Source of the DNA: Rhynchonema sp. JSB1_4
Lineage: Eukaryota; Nematoda; Chromadorea; Monhysterida; Xyalidae
Direction: 5' to 3'
Length of the DNA stretch: 64,000 nucleotides
Assembly (NCBI GenBank): GCA_030248065.1
Contig: JASAMV010008796.1
Location: 1 to 64,000, forward strand
Positions 48,801-58,777 of the stretch are shown in pieces. The notes under the pieces were generated by a model. The model did no database searches. It saw nothing but the letters and a program-made list of their open reading frames with translations, and had not been told where the DNA came from. The position numbers and the translations under genes are program-made. Each line of letters begins with the position of its first letter. Positions within the stretch are counted from its first letter, which is position 1.

Positions 48801-51800
48801 TGTCCGTAGTAAGAGATAGTATAGACATGTCATATATCGTTCGATAGCTATTTGGAAGCTACATCGTTTGGTGCTATCAAATGTGAAGTAGTTCGTAACA
48901 GAAACGACTTATAGCCGAATATCTTATTCAGGTTTGCATGGCCGCAACAGTAGGTCCATCGAGTTTGAAGTCTTCAAAGTCGTCTAGATTGTTGGACTGT
49001 GCGTTTATCTGACATTTTCCTTTCAAATGCGATGCAATACGTGGCCTATTTACATCACAGTTCCGCCAATGAATGCGACTATACAGTTTTGGGGCAATTT
49101 TTGGGTGTTTTTCGGCCTGTCACGCCGCTGCATAAGGGTTTCCAAATCTAAAAACCTTATTTTCTGGTACTTTCGACAAAGCTCTATTTTTCTGTTGCAC
49201 TTTCATTTATGGAACGCAAAGCGCGGCCTCGAAATTTAGGGACAAACTTGTGCTCTGGAAAAATGTGGTCGATTTTTGGAACGTTTCGCACCCTCACCGA
49301 GTGAAGCAATGCTTTGAGCGACTGAAATTGTGATGATAATTTATCCAGGCGCTTTTGTAATCCTATCCATGCATTACTTGACGTCCAGCTGGTTTGTCGT
49401 TTCTGCACCGGTCGTTCCAAGTTGTTAAAAAATTCACTTTTTTCTGGAAAGAAAAGTCGCTCCACCAGGAGATAGCGAATCTCCAAGGAGCTTCAAGTTT
49501 GTGCGCGACATATGCTGTCAGAGTGCTTTCCAACGGTGTATAACACTACGCCCTGCTACCCTTCCTACGGTTATGTCCCGAGCCCTTTAATAGAGCCCCA
49601 CCCCCAACCTTCACCGTACCACAGATTAGTGGTATGGTAGGGCTGTGTTGTTGTGTCAAACGTTGTTTAAGCTTGCGTACACAACAGAATGAAGCTTTCT
49701 AAGCATAATTGCCGCTGTTGCAGTTAGAAAATACTGAAAACAAGCCATTTTTATGAACATTATTAACAATGATTTTTTTCGTCAGGGGGCCAAATGAAAA
49801 ATATAACCCCCCAATAATTGACCCCCCATAAATTGAACCCCCCCAAAATGACCCCAGTGAAAAAATAGACCCCCCAGGTTCTATTTCCGACAATACGGTA
49901 CCTACTGTACCAGAGCCGATGGCCTGGGGGGTTAGGGGGGGGGGTTAGGTTTTGGGGTGAAAATTTTTAATGTGTTTATTATGTGTGGAACAGTGTAGTT
50001 CCTGGGGGGAGGGGGGTCCTCCTAAGGTACACTAACCGCCGCGACCAAGGTACACTAGTACACTAACCGCCAGGTACACTAACCGCCTCAATTTTTGCCT
50101 AAAATAGGCAATTCTAGGCCTAAAATGGGCATTTTTAGGCCTAAAATGGGTGATTTTTAGGTCAATGTTGTCAAAAGTCGCCAAAATACCCTTTTTATCG
50201 AGAATTTTTTCCAAAAAGGACCAAAAATCGGTCAAATTTTCTACCTCAAAAAGTGACTTTTTCCTGAATTTGGGTCTTCCCCCCAGGGAGGTACACTAAC
50301 CGCCGCACGGAAAAAAGGGGTAGGTACACTAACCGCCGCGCCGGACCAGGAACTACACTGGTGTGGAATCGTGTGAAAACGTAGTATTTGCGCGCGTAGC
50401 GCGCGAATTTTGGGTAATATGAGGCAAAAACCACTGATTTTACACTAATTTTGGCCATTTTGGTCAAAAATTGGCACTTTTGGGGCAAAATCGGGGGGGA
50501 TACCTACTGTACAATGCCAAACATCCGGGGGATACCTACTGTACCAGGCGAGGGGGGATACCTACTGTACTGGGGGGTTACCCCCCCAAATCCCCCCACC
50601 TCCAACACTGGTACTGGGGGGCTAACCCCCCAACCCCCGCTGCTCCAACACTGGCCAGGGGGCTTGGGGGGGGGGGGGGGGGGGGCAGTGCAGTGTTGGA
50701 GGTGGGGGGGTGGGGGGTAGGCCCCCCAGTAGGTATGATGAAATCAAAAAATGTTAACGATGGATTGATGAATTTGTGAAGGTCGCCCCTTAGGATGTAG
50801 GGAGCCCCAGATTCATCTATCTATAAGTGAGTTATGAAACAAACAATAAACAATAATGTAACAGCAGTGAGTTTTCCCGCTCCGGAGTGTTTTCACAGAC
50901 GGGCGAGTTGCCCTGCCTGCCTCGTCGGTGCGAACACCTCAGGCTGTCCTGCAAAAAGGACCTCGAGCAGATCTTATTGCTCGAGTAAAACTTTTTGATT
51001 TCATCTGTGTATCGTCAGCAACAATCGACAATCGACCCCAAAATGGATATTTTTGAATCAAAATGGCTCAAAATTGGTATTTTTTGCCCCAGATAGGCAC
51101 AAATCATTCTGAAACAGGTGATCTTCAGGTCAATGTTGTCAAAAGTCGCCAAAAATACCCAATTTATGCAGAATTTTTTCCAAAAAGAAGCAGAATTGGG
51201 TCAAATTTTCCGCCTCAAAAAGTGACTTCTTTTTGGTTTTGGGTCTTCCTACCTTCCCCCTAGGGAGGTATACTAATTTCCCCTCCAGAAAGTAGGGAGA
51301 TACCCAGTGCAGTGGCGTGGCAAGCAAATGGTTGCAAGGTACTCTTGGGGGCAAGGGCGGATCCAGGCGTGCCACAGGGGTCGTCCACTTTGGTCCTTTT
51401 GGCCGGCAGTGTTGTTGTGGTTGTGGGTTTGGTGGTCCCCCAATGATGTACCCTACCCTCCCCGATCTGATACACTACCCCACCCGCCCCGCTCTGGTGC
51501 ACTACACGCCCCGATTTTTACTTTCTAAATGCCCATTTTTCTGTCAGAAATGTCTAAATTTCGACCGAAACACCTTAAAACTGCAAGAAATTGCGCGCTG
51601 TTCGCGCTATATGTGCCTTATAGCACGTAAAAATTGGCACCCGAAAAAAATTTGTATGGTACACTACTCGCCCCAAAAAAAGTTTTCCCCTCCCCCTGCC
51701 CAAAATTCCAGGTACACTATCCCCCAACCCGCCCAACTTTTACGCCTTCTGTACCCTACCCGCCGCGCCGTGTGTATTTTCGGAAAAAACGCTTGTTCGA

Positions 51801-54800
51801 ATAAATTAACGAGTACTTTACGAAGCTAAAACACCCAACTTTTAACAAGCTTTTGCCTTACTACATATGATTCGTTGAGCCTCGCCTGCGTGTTTTGGGT
51901 ACGAAGAAGCGCAGTTTTCGGTTGTTTTGCGCCATTTTAAAACTTTTTAACCCTGGCTCGAACCATCAAAAAAAATTTCGTCATTAGACCAAAAAAACAT
52001 TTTCTCGGAAAAATAAAATACCGTTAATTTTTCCGGCCTGGCACATTATTTTTGAAAATAGAGCTCCAGAAAAAATCGTTTTTCCAGTTAGCCAGTATGT
52101 GCGATTATGCGTCACTCCCTTGCTTGCAGACGAACATGGTCGCACTCAGCAGTTGAGTTTATGAAATATCGTCGACGGTTGCCGGCTCTGTTGGCGCCCG
52201 GAGATGAACAAGACAGTGAGTTTGATGCGTTTATAATCGTTTTATATCCTGAAGCCAAGTGATAGTTAACGTCAAGCCGGCCGTGTCAGGCATATCGGTG
52301 ACCGGATTCTGTTGCGAAGACATCACTGATCGTCGGCCGTCCCTCGACTCGATCCAGTCCAGCAGCAGTCGACTCACCGATACAGCGACGAATCAGGACG
52401 ATGCCAGGAAGGTGCAGGTGGGTATGAAAAAGTAGCGTGGTGTTTTTCTCTTTTGAACGTGTTTCTGCTGGTGTGATCTATTCGTTCAGCCACCATGCAG
52501 CAACAGCAAAGCTTGGTTTGTTTCAACATGGCCATGTCATAATGTTTCAATCTGAACAGGTGAGCAACATCGCTCCGAGCATCACCGCATCGCAGTTGAC
52601 ATCGTTTCTCACCAAGTTCGGCGCAGTGTCGATGTGTCAGATGCCGATGGAGACAGCGAAATCGTCGATTGTCGCCACATCCGGCACCGATTCGGGTTCG
52701 TGGCTTTCTGGTTGTGCGAAGTAGTGAGACCGGCATCGCGTCTAATTTGATGATCGAATCGGACCTGCCTTGATCACGTGCTTTAATCATGATGAGGATG
52801 TCAAGAGAATTATCTCCGAGTACTACTATGTAAGCGCGTATCAATCAACCCCTACTTTTATTTAGTCGTTTTTATTTAGTGACACGCACATTCGACCCCT
52901 ACGCGTCACTGCCACGTCGTCGTTCCAAAGGCATCGCGTATGTGACATTCCGCAAACCGTCGGATGCTGAACGTGCACGGCGCGCACCACCCGAGGAACT
53001 CAAATTCTACGGACGCGTTATGGTCGTGTCACAGGTTTATATGTGGTGAATCTAAAATGTTCGTTCTGTGTACATGCGTGACCATAAGGCTCGCTTGAAA
53101 CTCGTCATAAATTACTTTCGGCTGAATGAAATTGTAATTGCGGAGTGGGAGTCTTAACACCCCATAACGCACGACAGCTGCACGAACCGATTGCATATGA
53201 TCCAACGCAATGTTTGATTTTTCGACTTTATTATTGCTATTATAATTGTCTTGCTCACGGTCACAACGTCTGCACGTCTCAACGCTATAGGTGCAGTCAA
53301 AGTCTGTAGGCAATATTTACCAGTCACCACCACCACCACTGTTCCTAATGCCACACAAACAGGCGCACGCATCATCGCAACGTCGCAGCACCAAACGTCA
53401 CACGGTGATTGCGAGTTCGACGAGTGGCACCCACATGTCGTTGAGCACAATCGATGCTCCGACAACAACGGCCAACATCGAATCCATGCAGTCATCGTTG
53501 GTCGAGTATTCGGTCGATGAACCGCCAGATTCCGCTAATGGTACCTACAATCCGGATGACGCGTCGCCATTTGATGCGATTGAGGATAAATTATTGGTTT
53601 GTCGACATTGGTTCGGTTGACTCTGGCAATATTTATGTGTCGCTTTCGTAAAACGTTCACAATTTGAAATAAAATGTATTTGTTCCCTTGTCTATTATTG
53701 TTGTAAATCCAGGTGCGTTTGTTCACGTATCTAACGATCGTCGAACGAGTGCGCTGTGAACGTGTGTGTAAACGATGGATGGAACTGTCCTATAAGGTTG
53801 GCCGACAAGCGCCCGACTCATTTTTGCCAGAGTGTTTTCTCCAAAGCCAGATTTCAGTCGTGGTACAGTACACGCACGCTGTGCATCACCAGCAGTCAGC
53901 TGTCAGTCAGTGGCCGTATTCGACCATTGCAAACCAGCTGGCTGACGTCACTGTTGCGGCGAGCTGGATTGCAATTGCAGGCATGTCGTCTCTGACATTT
54001 GTTTTTTTTGAGCGCGGATCCTGACTTAAGCTTCACTCAGTAATAAACCCATGTGATATGCATTTTTCAGGTGCTGGACCTGTCAGCAACACCACATCTG
54101 TTGGATGACGCAGCGCTGCATTATGTGGCACACGCGTGCCCGCAGTTGAAGGCTGTAAGGGCGGCCTTACGTAAAACTAGGAAATAGGAAACCTTTGCGT
54201 GTTAAAACTATTTTTTTAGGAAACTTGATACGAAGCCAAGAAATATTCCAAGTTGTTTTTTTGAAACTAGGAAATAGGAAATATTTTCTATTTCCTGATT
54301 CCTACTTTTTGAAACTAGGAAATAGGAAATATTTCCTATTTCCTAGTTTTACGTAAGGCCGCCCTAAGTTATCTTGATTTTCTAGCTCACTGAAAACGCT
54401 CACGCTCATCTAAATATTTCATGTTTTGTCTGCAGATCAATATCAGTGGAATCCGGCTGAAATGGCAATCTGTGAAACAGTTCGCCGAGATGTGCCCCCA
54501 ACTCGAAGAGGTCATCTATTGCAATGCTGATGCTGGTGAAAAGGTATGATTGCACCATCAACAGTCTTCGATATGCCTTTAGACTTTTATGTCCATAACT
54601 GCGTTCTGTTTCATTGCAGGTGTTTTGGCATTTATTCCGTGGCTGCAAGAACCTGCGTCGCGTTAACTTCACTGGTTGTCGTCGACTGAACGGCCGATGT
54701 TTCAGATTGTTGGGCCTGCTGCTGGATGAGGTATGAGTTGTTGTGGTCATAAAAGTTTTTTGAGCCAACCTGATCGTATCTAATGTGTTCCAGGTCACCC

Positions 54801-56462
54801 TAAATGGCTGCCAACGGTTGGAACCAGAAGCAATCGACGAAATCTGCCTCAAATCATCGAACGTGGCTGCGTTGCGACTCGATGAGTGCTACCTCATAAA
54901 TGACTCTTGTTTGAGGTTTGTGGCTTTCGACATTTCTGCTTTTGCTGTTAATTTTGGTTCCGCCGCCGTGGTTTCTAAACTTTCAAATTTTCAACATGTT
55001 TCCAGCTTGATCAGTCGCTGTCTGGGCGACAGTCTGCACACATTTTCGCTGTGTGGTTCGCATTTCACAGGCATATCCAGTTCTGGATTGCTGTCATTGT
55101 CACGTTTGGTGCATTTGAGAACTTTGCGATTGGATTGGTTGGGTTTGTTATGTTCGCTTTTATCCGCAATTCTGCAACCATGTTTTCGAAAAATTGGGAA
55201 TGATTGCGCTTACGTACATGGAGTATACACCTGCAGATGTTTGGTGCATGAAAGTCCCCACACCAACCAATACTAGCAAAACATTTGTCTACTTTTGCCA
55301 TGCCAATATTTCTTTCAGTGCTTGTTGACGACAACGTGATCGAAGCCTTGATGGACGGTCTACCAAGTCTAGCCAATCTGAGCATTGCTGGTTGTATCGA
55401 GGTGTCGGCCGCGGCTGTGGAAGCGCTTGGCGCCTTCAAGGAACTCCAACAGGTTTGATCCTCTTGTCAGATTTATTGTCTTGTAGTTTGGTGCCATAAG
55501 AATTGTACATTTCCAGCTGAACATCAGTTATCTGCCGTGCGTCGATGACATGGTGCTGTCACGTCTATTATCGAGCACAGCCCGATTACAAGGCATACGG
55601 TTGCGATCGTGTGCCAGATTGTTGGCTGACAAATTGGCCAACTCGATCAAACATTGTGAACAACTGAATATGATTGATATGAGTGGGTGTATGCAGGTAT
55701 GAATTCTTCGCTGTTTTTGTCAATGATTTGTGAACACCATATTGATTGATATTTGGCGGGCATAAATTTGTGGACTGATCACAATAAGTTTCTGATTTCT
55801 TTCAGGTCAGCTGCGCCAACATTCAATCGATCACGTCAACCATTCGCACGTGCTGCAAGGCTGATCATGTCACTGTCGTCGTTGGTGGCACAAAATGCAC
55901 CAGCACCGAAGTGAGACAATTACAAGTCGGTTTGCTGTAAAGTCGAAGTCGTCGAGCTTGCTATTCTTTTGTTGGGTCTTATCATCAAACTGATCCGTGA
56001 TCGCACTTTCAGACACAAGTGGCCGGATCAAGAGTTGTTTTGGACATAGCCGATTATTCGGCCAATACATTTGGTGTGGCACAAGCGGCTAGTTCAGGTG
56101 TACATTTGCTTCATGTGTTTGACTAACCTTGTTCGTCTTTTCTCTTGATACTTTTTGCTTCATGGCTCTTATTTTCAGACGACGAACAATATTCTGATGA
56201 CGACTATACGTCTGATGACGAATTCGAGTCCTTAATATCACAACGTATGTGTTGGTGCTGAAGTTGTTTAATTATTGTGTTTCACCACAAAACGGGAATC
56301 AAACCGACCTGCATAACGATGATATTCCCTAATGTTCCAGGTTCGTTCATTCTCGACCGACTGGAGGAAGACGAACTGTTGCCGCCTGACGATCAACCAA
56401 ACGCCAAAATCGATTGGGATCTGGCCAAAATGAAGGCTGCTCTGCCCAAATCTCCAAGATGA
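45826..56462 (+). CDS. RRM - F-box - leucine-rich-repeat protein (19 exons)
   Basis: Exons 45826-46034, 52130-52215, 52290-52417, 52560-52695, 52880-53034, 53324-53596, 53713-53796, 53831-53980, 54071-54154, 54436-54543, 54620-54730, 54794-54915, 55006-55142, 55319-55452, 55517-55696, 55806-55910, 56013-56097, 56179-56244 and 56341-56462 sum to 2475 bases, exactly 825 codons, with all phases matching. Predicted order: Gln-rich N terminus (QQQQQQ), RRM at about 139-238 (VQVSNI, FLTKFG, RSKGIAYVTF), Ser/Thr-rich linker, F-box at about 321-357 (EDKLLVRLFTYLTIVERVRC), leucine-rich repeats at about 405-700 (LDLSATPHLLDDAAL, VNFTGCRRLNG, LNISYLPCVDD), acidic tail (DDEQYSDDDYTSDDEFES). F-box proteins recruit substrates to SCF ubiquitin ligases; an RRM suggests an RNA-bound target, which is inference. 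Exon 8 uses a GC donor and intron 7 is 34 bases. Linking exon 1 across the 6.1-kb intron rests on phase and reading only. Confidence 0.8.
46126..46240. mobile_element. Family E-like GC-rich 5' fragment
   Basis: CAGAGGTGGGAATCGGGCCG followed by GGCCCGGCC blocks, as at the start of the family E element at 38246. No distal end identified. Confidence 0.6.
46316..47194. mobile_element. hAT-like MITE, family C
   Basis: Ends CAGTGTAGTTCCTGGGGG and CCAGGAACTACACTG, duplication GTCCCTAC (46308-46315, 47195-47202). Subterminal GGGTACGTCTGTTCCCCCTC units. The core (TTTTTAGGCATAAAATGAGT and so on) is different from the family A and B core and lacks the GC hairpin. Interrupted by family A at 46417. A second partial C 3' end follows at 47195-47291. 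Confidence 0.9.
46417..46884. mobile_element. hAT-like MITE, family A, nested in family C
   Basis: Standard family A ends, duplication GTCTGCTC (46409-46416, 46885-46892), inserted in a subterminal repeat unit of the host family C element. GC hairpin near 46641. Confidence 0.92.
47461..49898. mobile_element. 2.4-kb palindromic foldback element, mariner-type ends
   Basis: Ends CCGTATTGTCGGAAATAG and CTATTTCCGACAATACGG with TA on each side (47459-47460, 49899-49900), cut into a GGATACCTACTGTACC unit. The two halves are imperfect inverted copies over almost the whole length, with the turn near 48740: 47640-47760 pairs with 49380-49510, 48345-48480 with 49020-49165, and 48595-48685 with 48820-48930. 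No transposase frame seen. Confidence 0.85.
48029..48354. mobile_element. Probable family B insertion, extremely C-rich, poorly resolved
   Basis: A C-rich block ends CCCCAGCTACACCACTG, the family B 3' end, and is flanked by CCAGAAA (48028 region) and CCAGAAAA. The expected left end is unreadable in a low-complexity run that may be badly assembled. It interrupts the left arm of the foldback element. Confidence 0.45.
49991..50360. mobile_element. hAT-like MITE, family C, variant subterminal repeat
   Basis: Family C ends CAGTGTAGTTCCTGGGGG and CCAGGAACTACACTG, duplication GTGTGGAA (49983-49990, 50361-50368). The subterminal units here are GGTACACTAACCGCC, not the GGGTACGTCTG units of other C copies, although terminal repeats and core agree. 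Confidence 0.9.
50662..51780. repeat. Degenerate MITE remnants
   Basis: Contains a family F start near 50691, a decayed family A copy (ATTCATCTATCTATAAGTGA at 50811, ATGGCTCAAAATTGGTATT near 51062), a family C-type core near 51120-51240, and GGTACACTA-type units near 51660-51715. No intact ends. The stretch at 50880-51000 is not related to these families and was not identified. Confidence 0.55.
54159..54364. mobile_element. 206-bp MITE with TAA duplication at a splice donor
   Basis: Terminal inverted repeats GGGCGGCCTTACGTAAAAC and GTTTTACGTAAGGCCGCCC extend inward into AGGAAATAGGAAA arrays. TAA flanks both sides (54156-54158, 54365-54367), as in PIF/Harbinger-type elements. The insertion lies at positions +3 to +5 of the donor after exon 9, and the first base of the element supplies the G of GTAAG. 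Confidence 0.8.
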
Positions 56463-56845
56463 CAAACAAGACCGCTGGCGTTTTTATCAACAACACAAAC
56501 TGGAGTCGATCTGACCAGTTTCTATGCACGGGTACGGGTTAAGAACTGACCCCAATCCCCTCACCAACCCTATCCAATGTGCTAATTTCAATTGGTGTTA
56601 CGCAAACAGCGTATATTTTTCATTTGAAATTTTTGATTTTCACAAGAGTTTACCTCTTCTTCTATACAATATCTGTTCTAGTCAATCTCAATCACGTTGT
56701 TACATTGCCACTAATTTTATCATTCGAACAAGCTCCGAGATTAGTGCGTGTTGTGATATGGTGCTTTTCACGCTGTTTTCAAAATTTTCATGAACTGCAC
56801 GCTTCTAGCACTTGTTTATATCTTGCACCAGGGGAGCGGGGGGGG

Positions 56846-56933
<88 letters not shown>

Positions 56934-57233
56934 TTGCACTATTTGTCTTCCCATTTGTTATTTCTCCCACAGTTGTGCTTATAACTTTTCACAGACATTT
57001 GCTCTTTTTTTCGTATGTTTCCTGCAATATTTTTGTCTATTTTTGCATTTCTGTCTATGTCTATAACTTGCCGTTCCAACTCGTTTTTTTTGAATAATTG
57101 TCGCTTTTGTAGCTTTGTGGTTGTTCACTATGTCGTTGTTCGTGTTGTGTGTGTTCACGTGTGCTCAATGTTGATATGATGCGTGAGCATATATACTTTA
57201 GTTGTTTTGCAGATTAACCATTGATTTGAATGT
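56463..57233. other. 3' flank of the RRM/F-box gene
   Basis: No further exon recognised. Holds the homopolymer tract at 56831-56933; the first convincing AATAAA is at 57234. Confidence 0.5.
56831..56933. repeat. G10/C90 homopolymer tract
   Basis: About ten G followed by about 40 C, AA, and nearly 50 C. Exact lengths are doubtful, since such runs are hard to sequence. Confidence 0.8.
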
Positions 57234-57239
57234 AATAAA
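57234..57239 (+). terminator. Candidate poly(A) signal of the RRM/F-box gene
   Basis: AATAAA on the plus strand about 770 bases after the stop codon at 56462. Confidence 0.35.
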
Positions 57240-57839
57240 CAATAATAACTGGTTCAAAAACTTCACTTTTCAAAACGTTCAAAAAAATTATGTGACAGCA
57301 TAGCCCTGAAACATCGAGTTACTTGTTATTGCTGTTGGTGATGCTTTACAGTGTGGTTGCTGTGCAAAATTAGTTTGCAATCACCTTGTTAGATCAGAGT
57401 TTGAATCTGGTTGGCTGTTGTATGTGGTGTGGTGCCGCAGTACATGCACGTGTATTATTTGCCAAAGCACAGTCAACGCGCTACACTGCTCTGTGTTTAT
57501 TCGGTGCGGTGTGTGTGCAGTTACGTGCGAAAGCAGAGCACAGCACCCAGTAACTTCTTGCGACCTATGTGTGGGCTGCATCCATTCCGACATAATCCGG
57601 CTCAAGTTGTGTGGTTGAGCCCCCGGTGCACTATAAGAACCCCGTTTTGCCCTCACTTCCGTCCATTTTACTGACTCCTCTCTTTGTTGTCCATGTTGCG
57701 GCCACGCGCGTGCGCCATCACCCACCCACCCCCCCCCCCCCGCCCCCAACCAAGAGTCGCAGACCGTGGCGGTCAACGGAGTGAATGGATGCCGTCACAT
57801 CTGAGCACGCCTCCAGCCGACAACAAGCAGCAGAAGAGG

Positions 57840-58560
57840 ATTTGGGCCTGGGTTAAGTTTGTAGGCTTCAGTTCAGGTTCGTCTGGTTTTTGTTTCATTT
57901 TTTTATTGAAGCTAACCATTGGGTTACGGTAAGGCGCCGTACCGTAACTCAACGGTCAGTTTCACGTACCGATTTCTGAATGCTGACTCACATCCAAAGG
58001 TCCTGACTTAGGTGCACCGTGTCATCGTCTCGTCAGTACGAGTGCACCGTATCTCCTAACAACAACTCATTCACTCTATTCCCATCAGGCATCGTTTCGC
58101 CAAGAGTGTGCCGTGCAGGTTGGTGACAACCGAAGCTTCGAGTCTCGATCCGGACCGCAACTGCATGGTACGCCAGCTATCCTGACGCGTGGGCAGCGGA
58201 CAACATGATTAATGGGTACAGTTTTTAGGCTCCAGTTCAGGTTCGTTTTATTTCATTTTTTCTGAATTTTTCGTTTCACTTCTTTGGAAATCAACGCCGT
58301 CTCAGCTACCACCGTTGGGTTACGGTAGGGCGCCATACCGTCACTCAATGGTTAGCGGCAGGATCCATTGTGCCTCGCGTCATCGTCAGCGTGAATGCAC
58401 TACCCACCACACCTCCATAAAAATAGATGTTTCATCCTTTCATCCATGTTTCATATTCACAACCGGGCATCGTTTCGCAGCACATCAACGACGGTGACAG
58501 CGATGGACACATTGGCCGCCCAGCATGGTTAAGTTTGTCCCTTTCGCCAAAGTCAGGTTC
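57840..58560. repeat. Two tandem copies of a roughly 390-bp unit with central palindrome
   Basis: 57855-58135 and 58205-58490 share the order TTCAGTTCAGGTTCGTC-like, a 42-bp palindrome, CATCGTC...CGTGAATGCAC-like, and GGCATCGTTTCGC. The palindromes lie at 57915-57956 and 58311-58352; a third, isolated copy lies at 60714-60754. Confidence 0.65.
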
Positions 58561-58777
58561 GTGGGATTTTTTATTTCCTTCAAATTTCGATTCGTTAGTT
58601 TATAACGTCGACACCCACTCAATAATACATAAATAAGAAGATTAAATGAAAGAAGCATAATTACAAGACCGGGTGTGGAGTTTACGGACGTGAAAATAAA
58701 TACAAAACAGGGTGTGCTCGATTCGTCACAAGATGCTCATGGCAAAAGTCTGTTTTCACTCAATTGGGTGGTTTAGA

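Larger units (their letters stand above)
47401..50610. mobile_element. hAT-like element family F, inner copy
   Basis: Starts CAATGTTGGAGGTACTCTGG, ends CACCTCCAACACTG, duplication GTACTGGG (47393-47400, 50611-50618). Subterminal GGGGGATACCTACTGTACC units occur near both ends; GC hairpin GCGCGCGTAGCGCGCG at about 50390. Contains the foldback element (47461-49898) and a family C element (49991-50360). Confidence 0.8.
46099..50653. mobile_element. hAT-like element family F, outer copy
   Basis: Starts CAGTGTTGGAGGTACTCTGG and ends CTGCTCCAACACTG, with perfect duplication GCCAGGGG (46091-46098, 50654-50661). Almost all of its length is later insertions: family C at 46316 and a second family F copy at 47401. 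Lies in intron 1 of the RRM/F-box gene. Confidence 0.75.

Noticed and set aside
50880..51000. tRNA- or SINE-like sequence
   Set aside because: GC-rich and free of the MITE repeats, but no A and B boxes or cloverleaf could be made out.
52640..52735. Frameshifted second RNP1 (RHRFGFVAF) suggesting a broken RRM
   Set aside because: It is out of frame with exon 4. With a donor at 52696 the RRM closes in phase using the RSKGIAYVTF exon, so this is intronic and coincidental.
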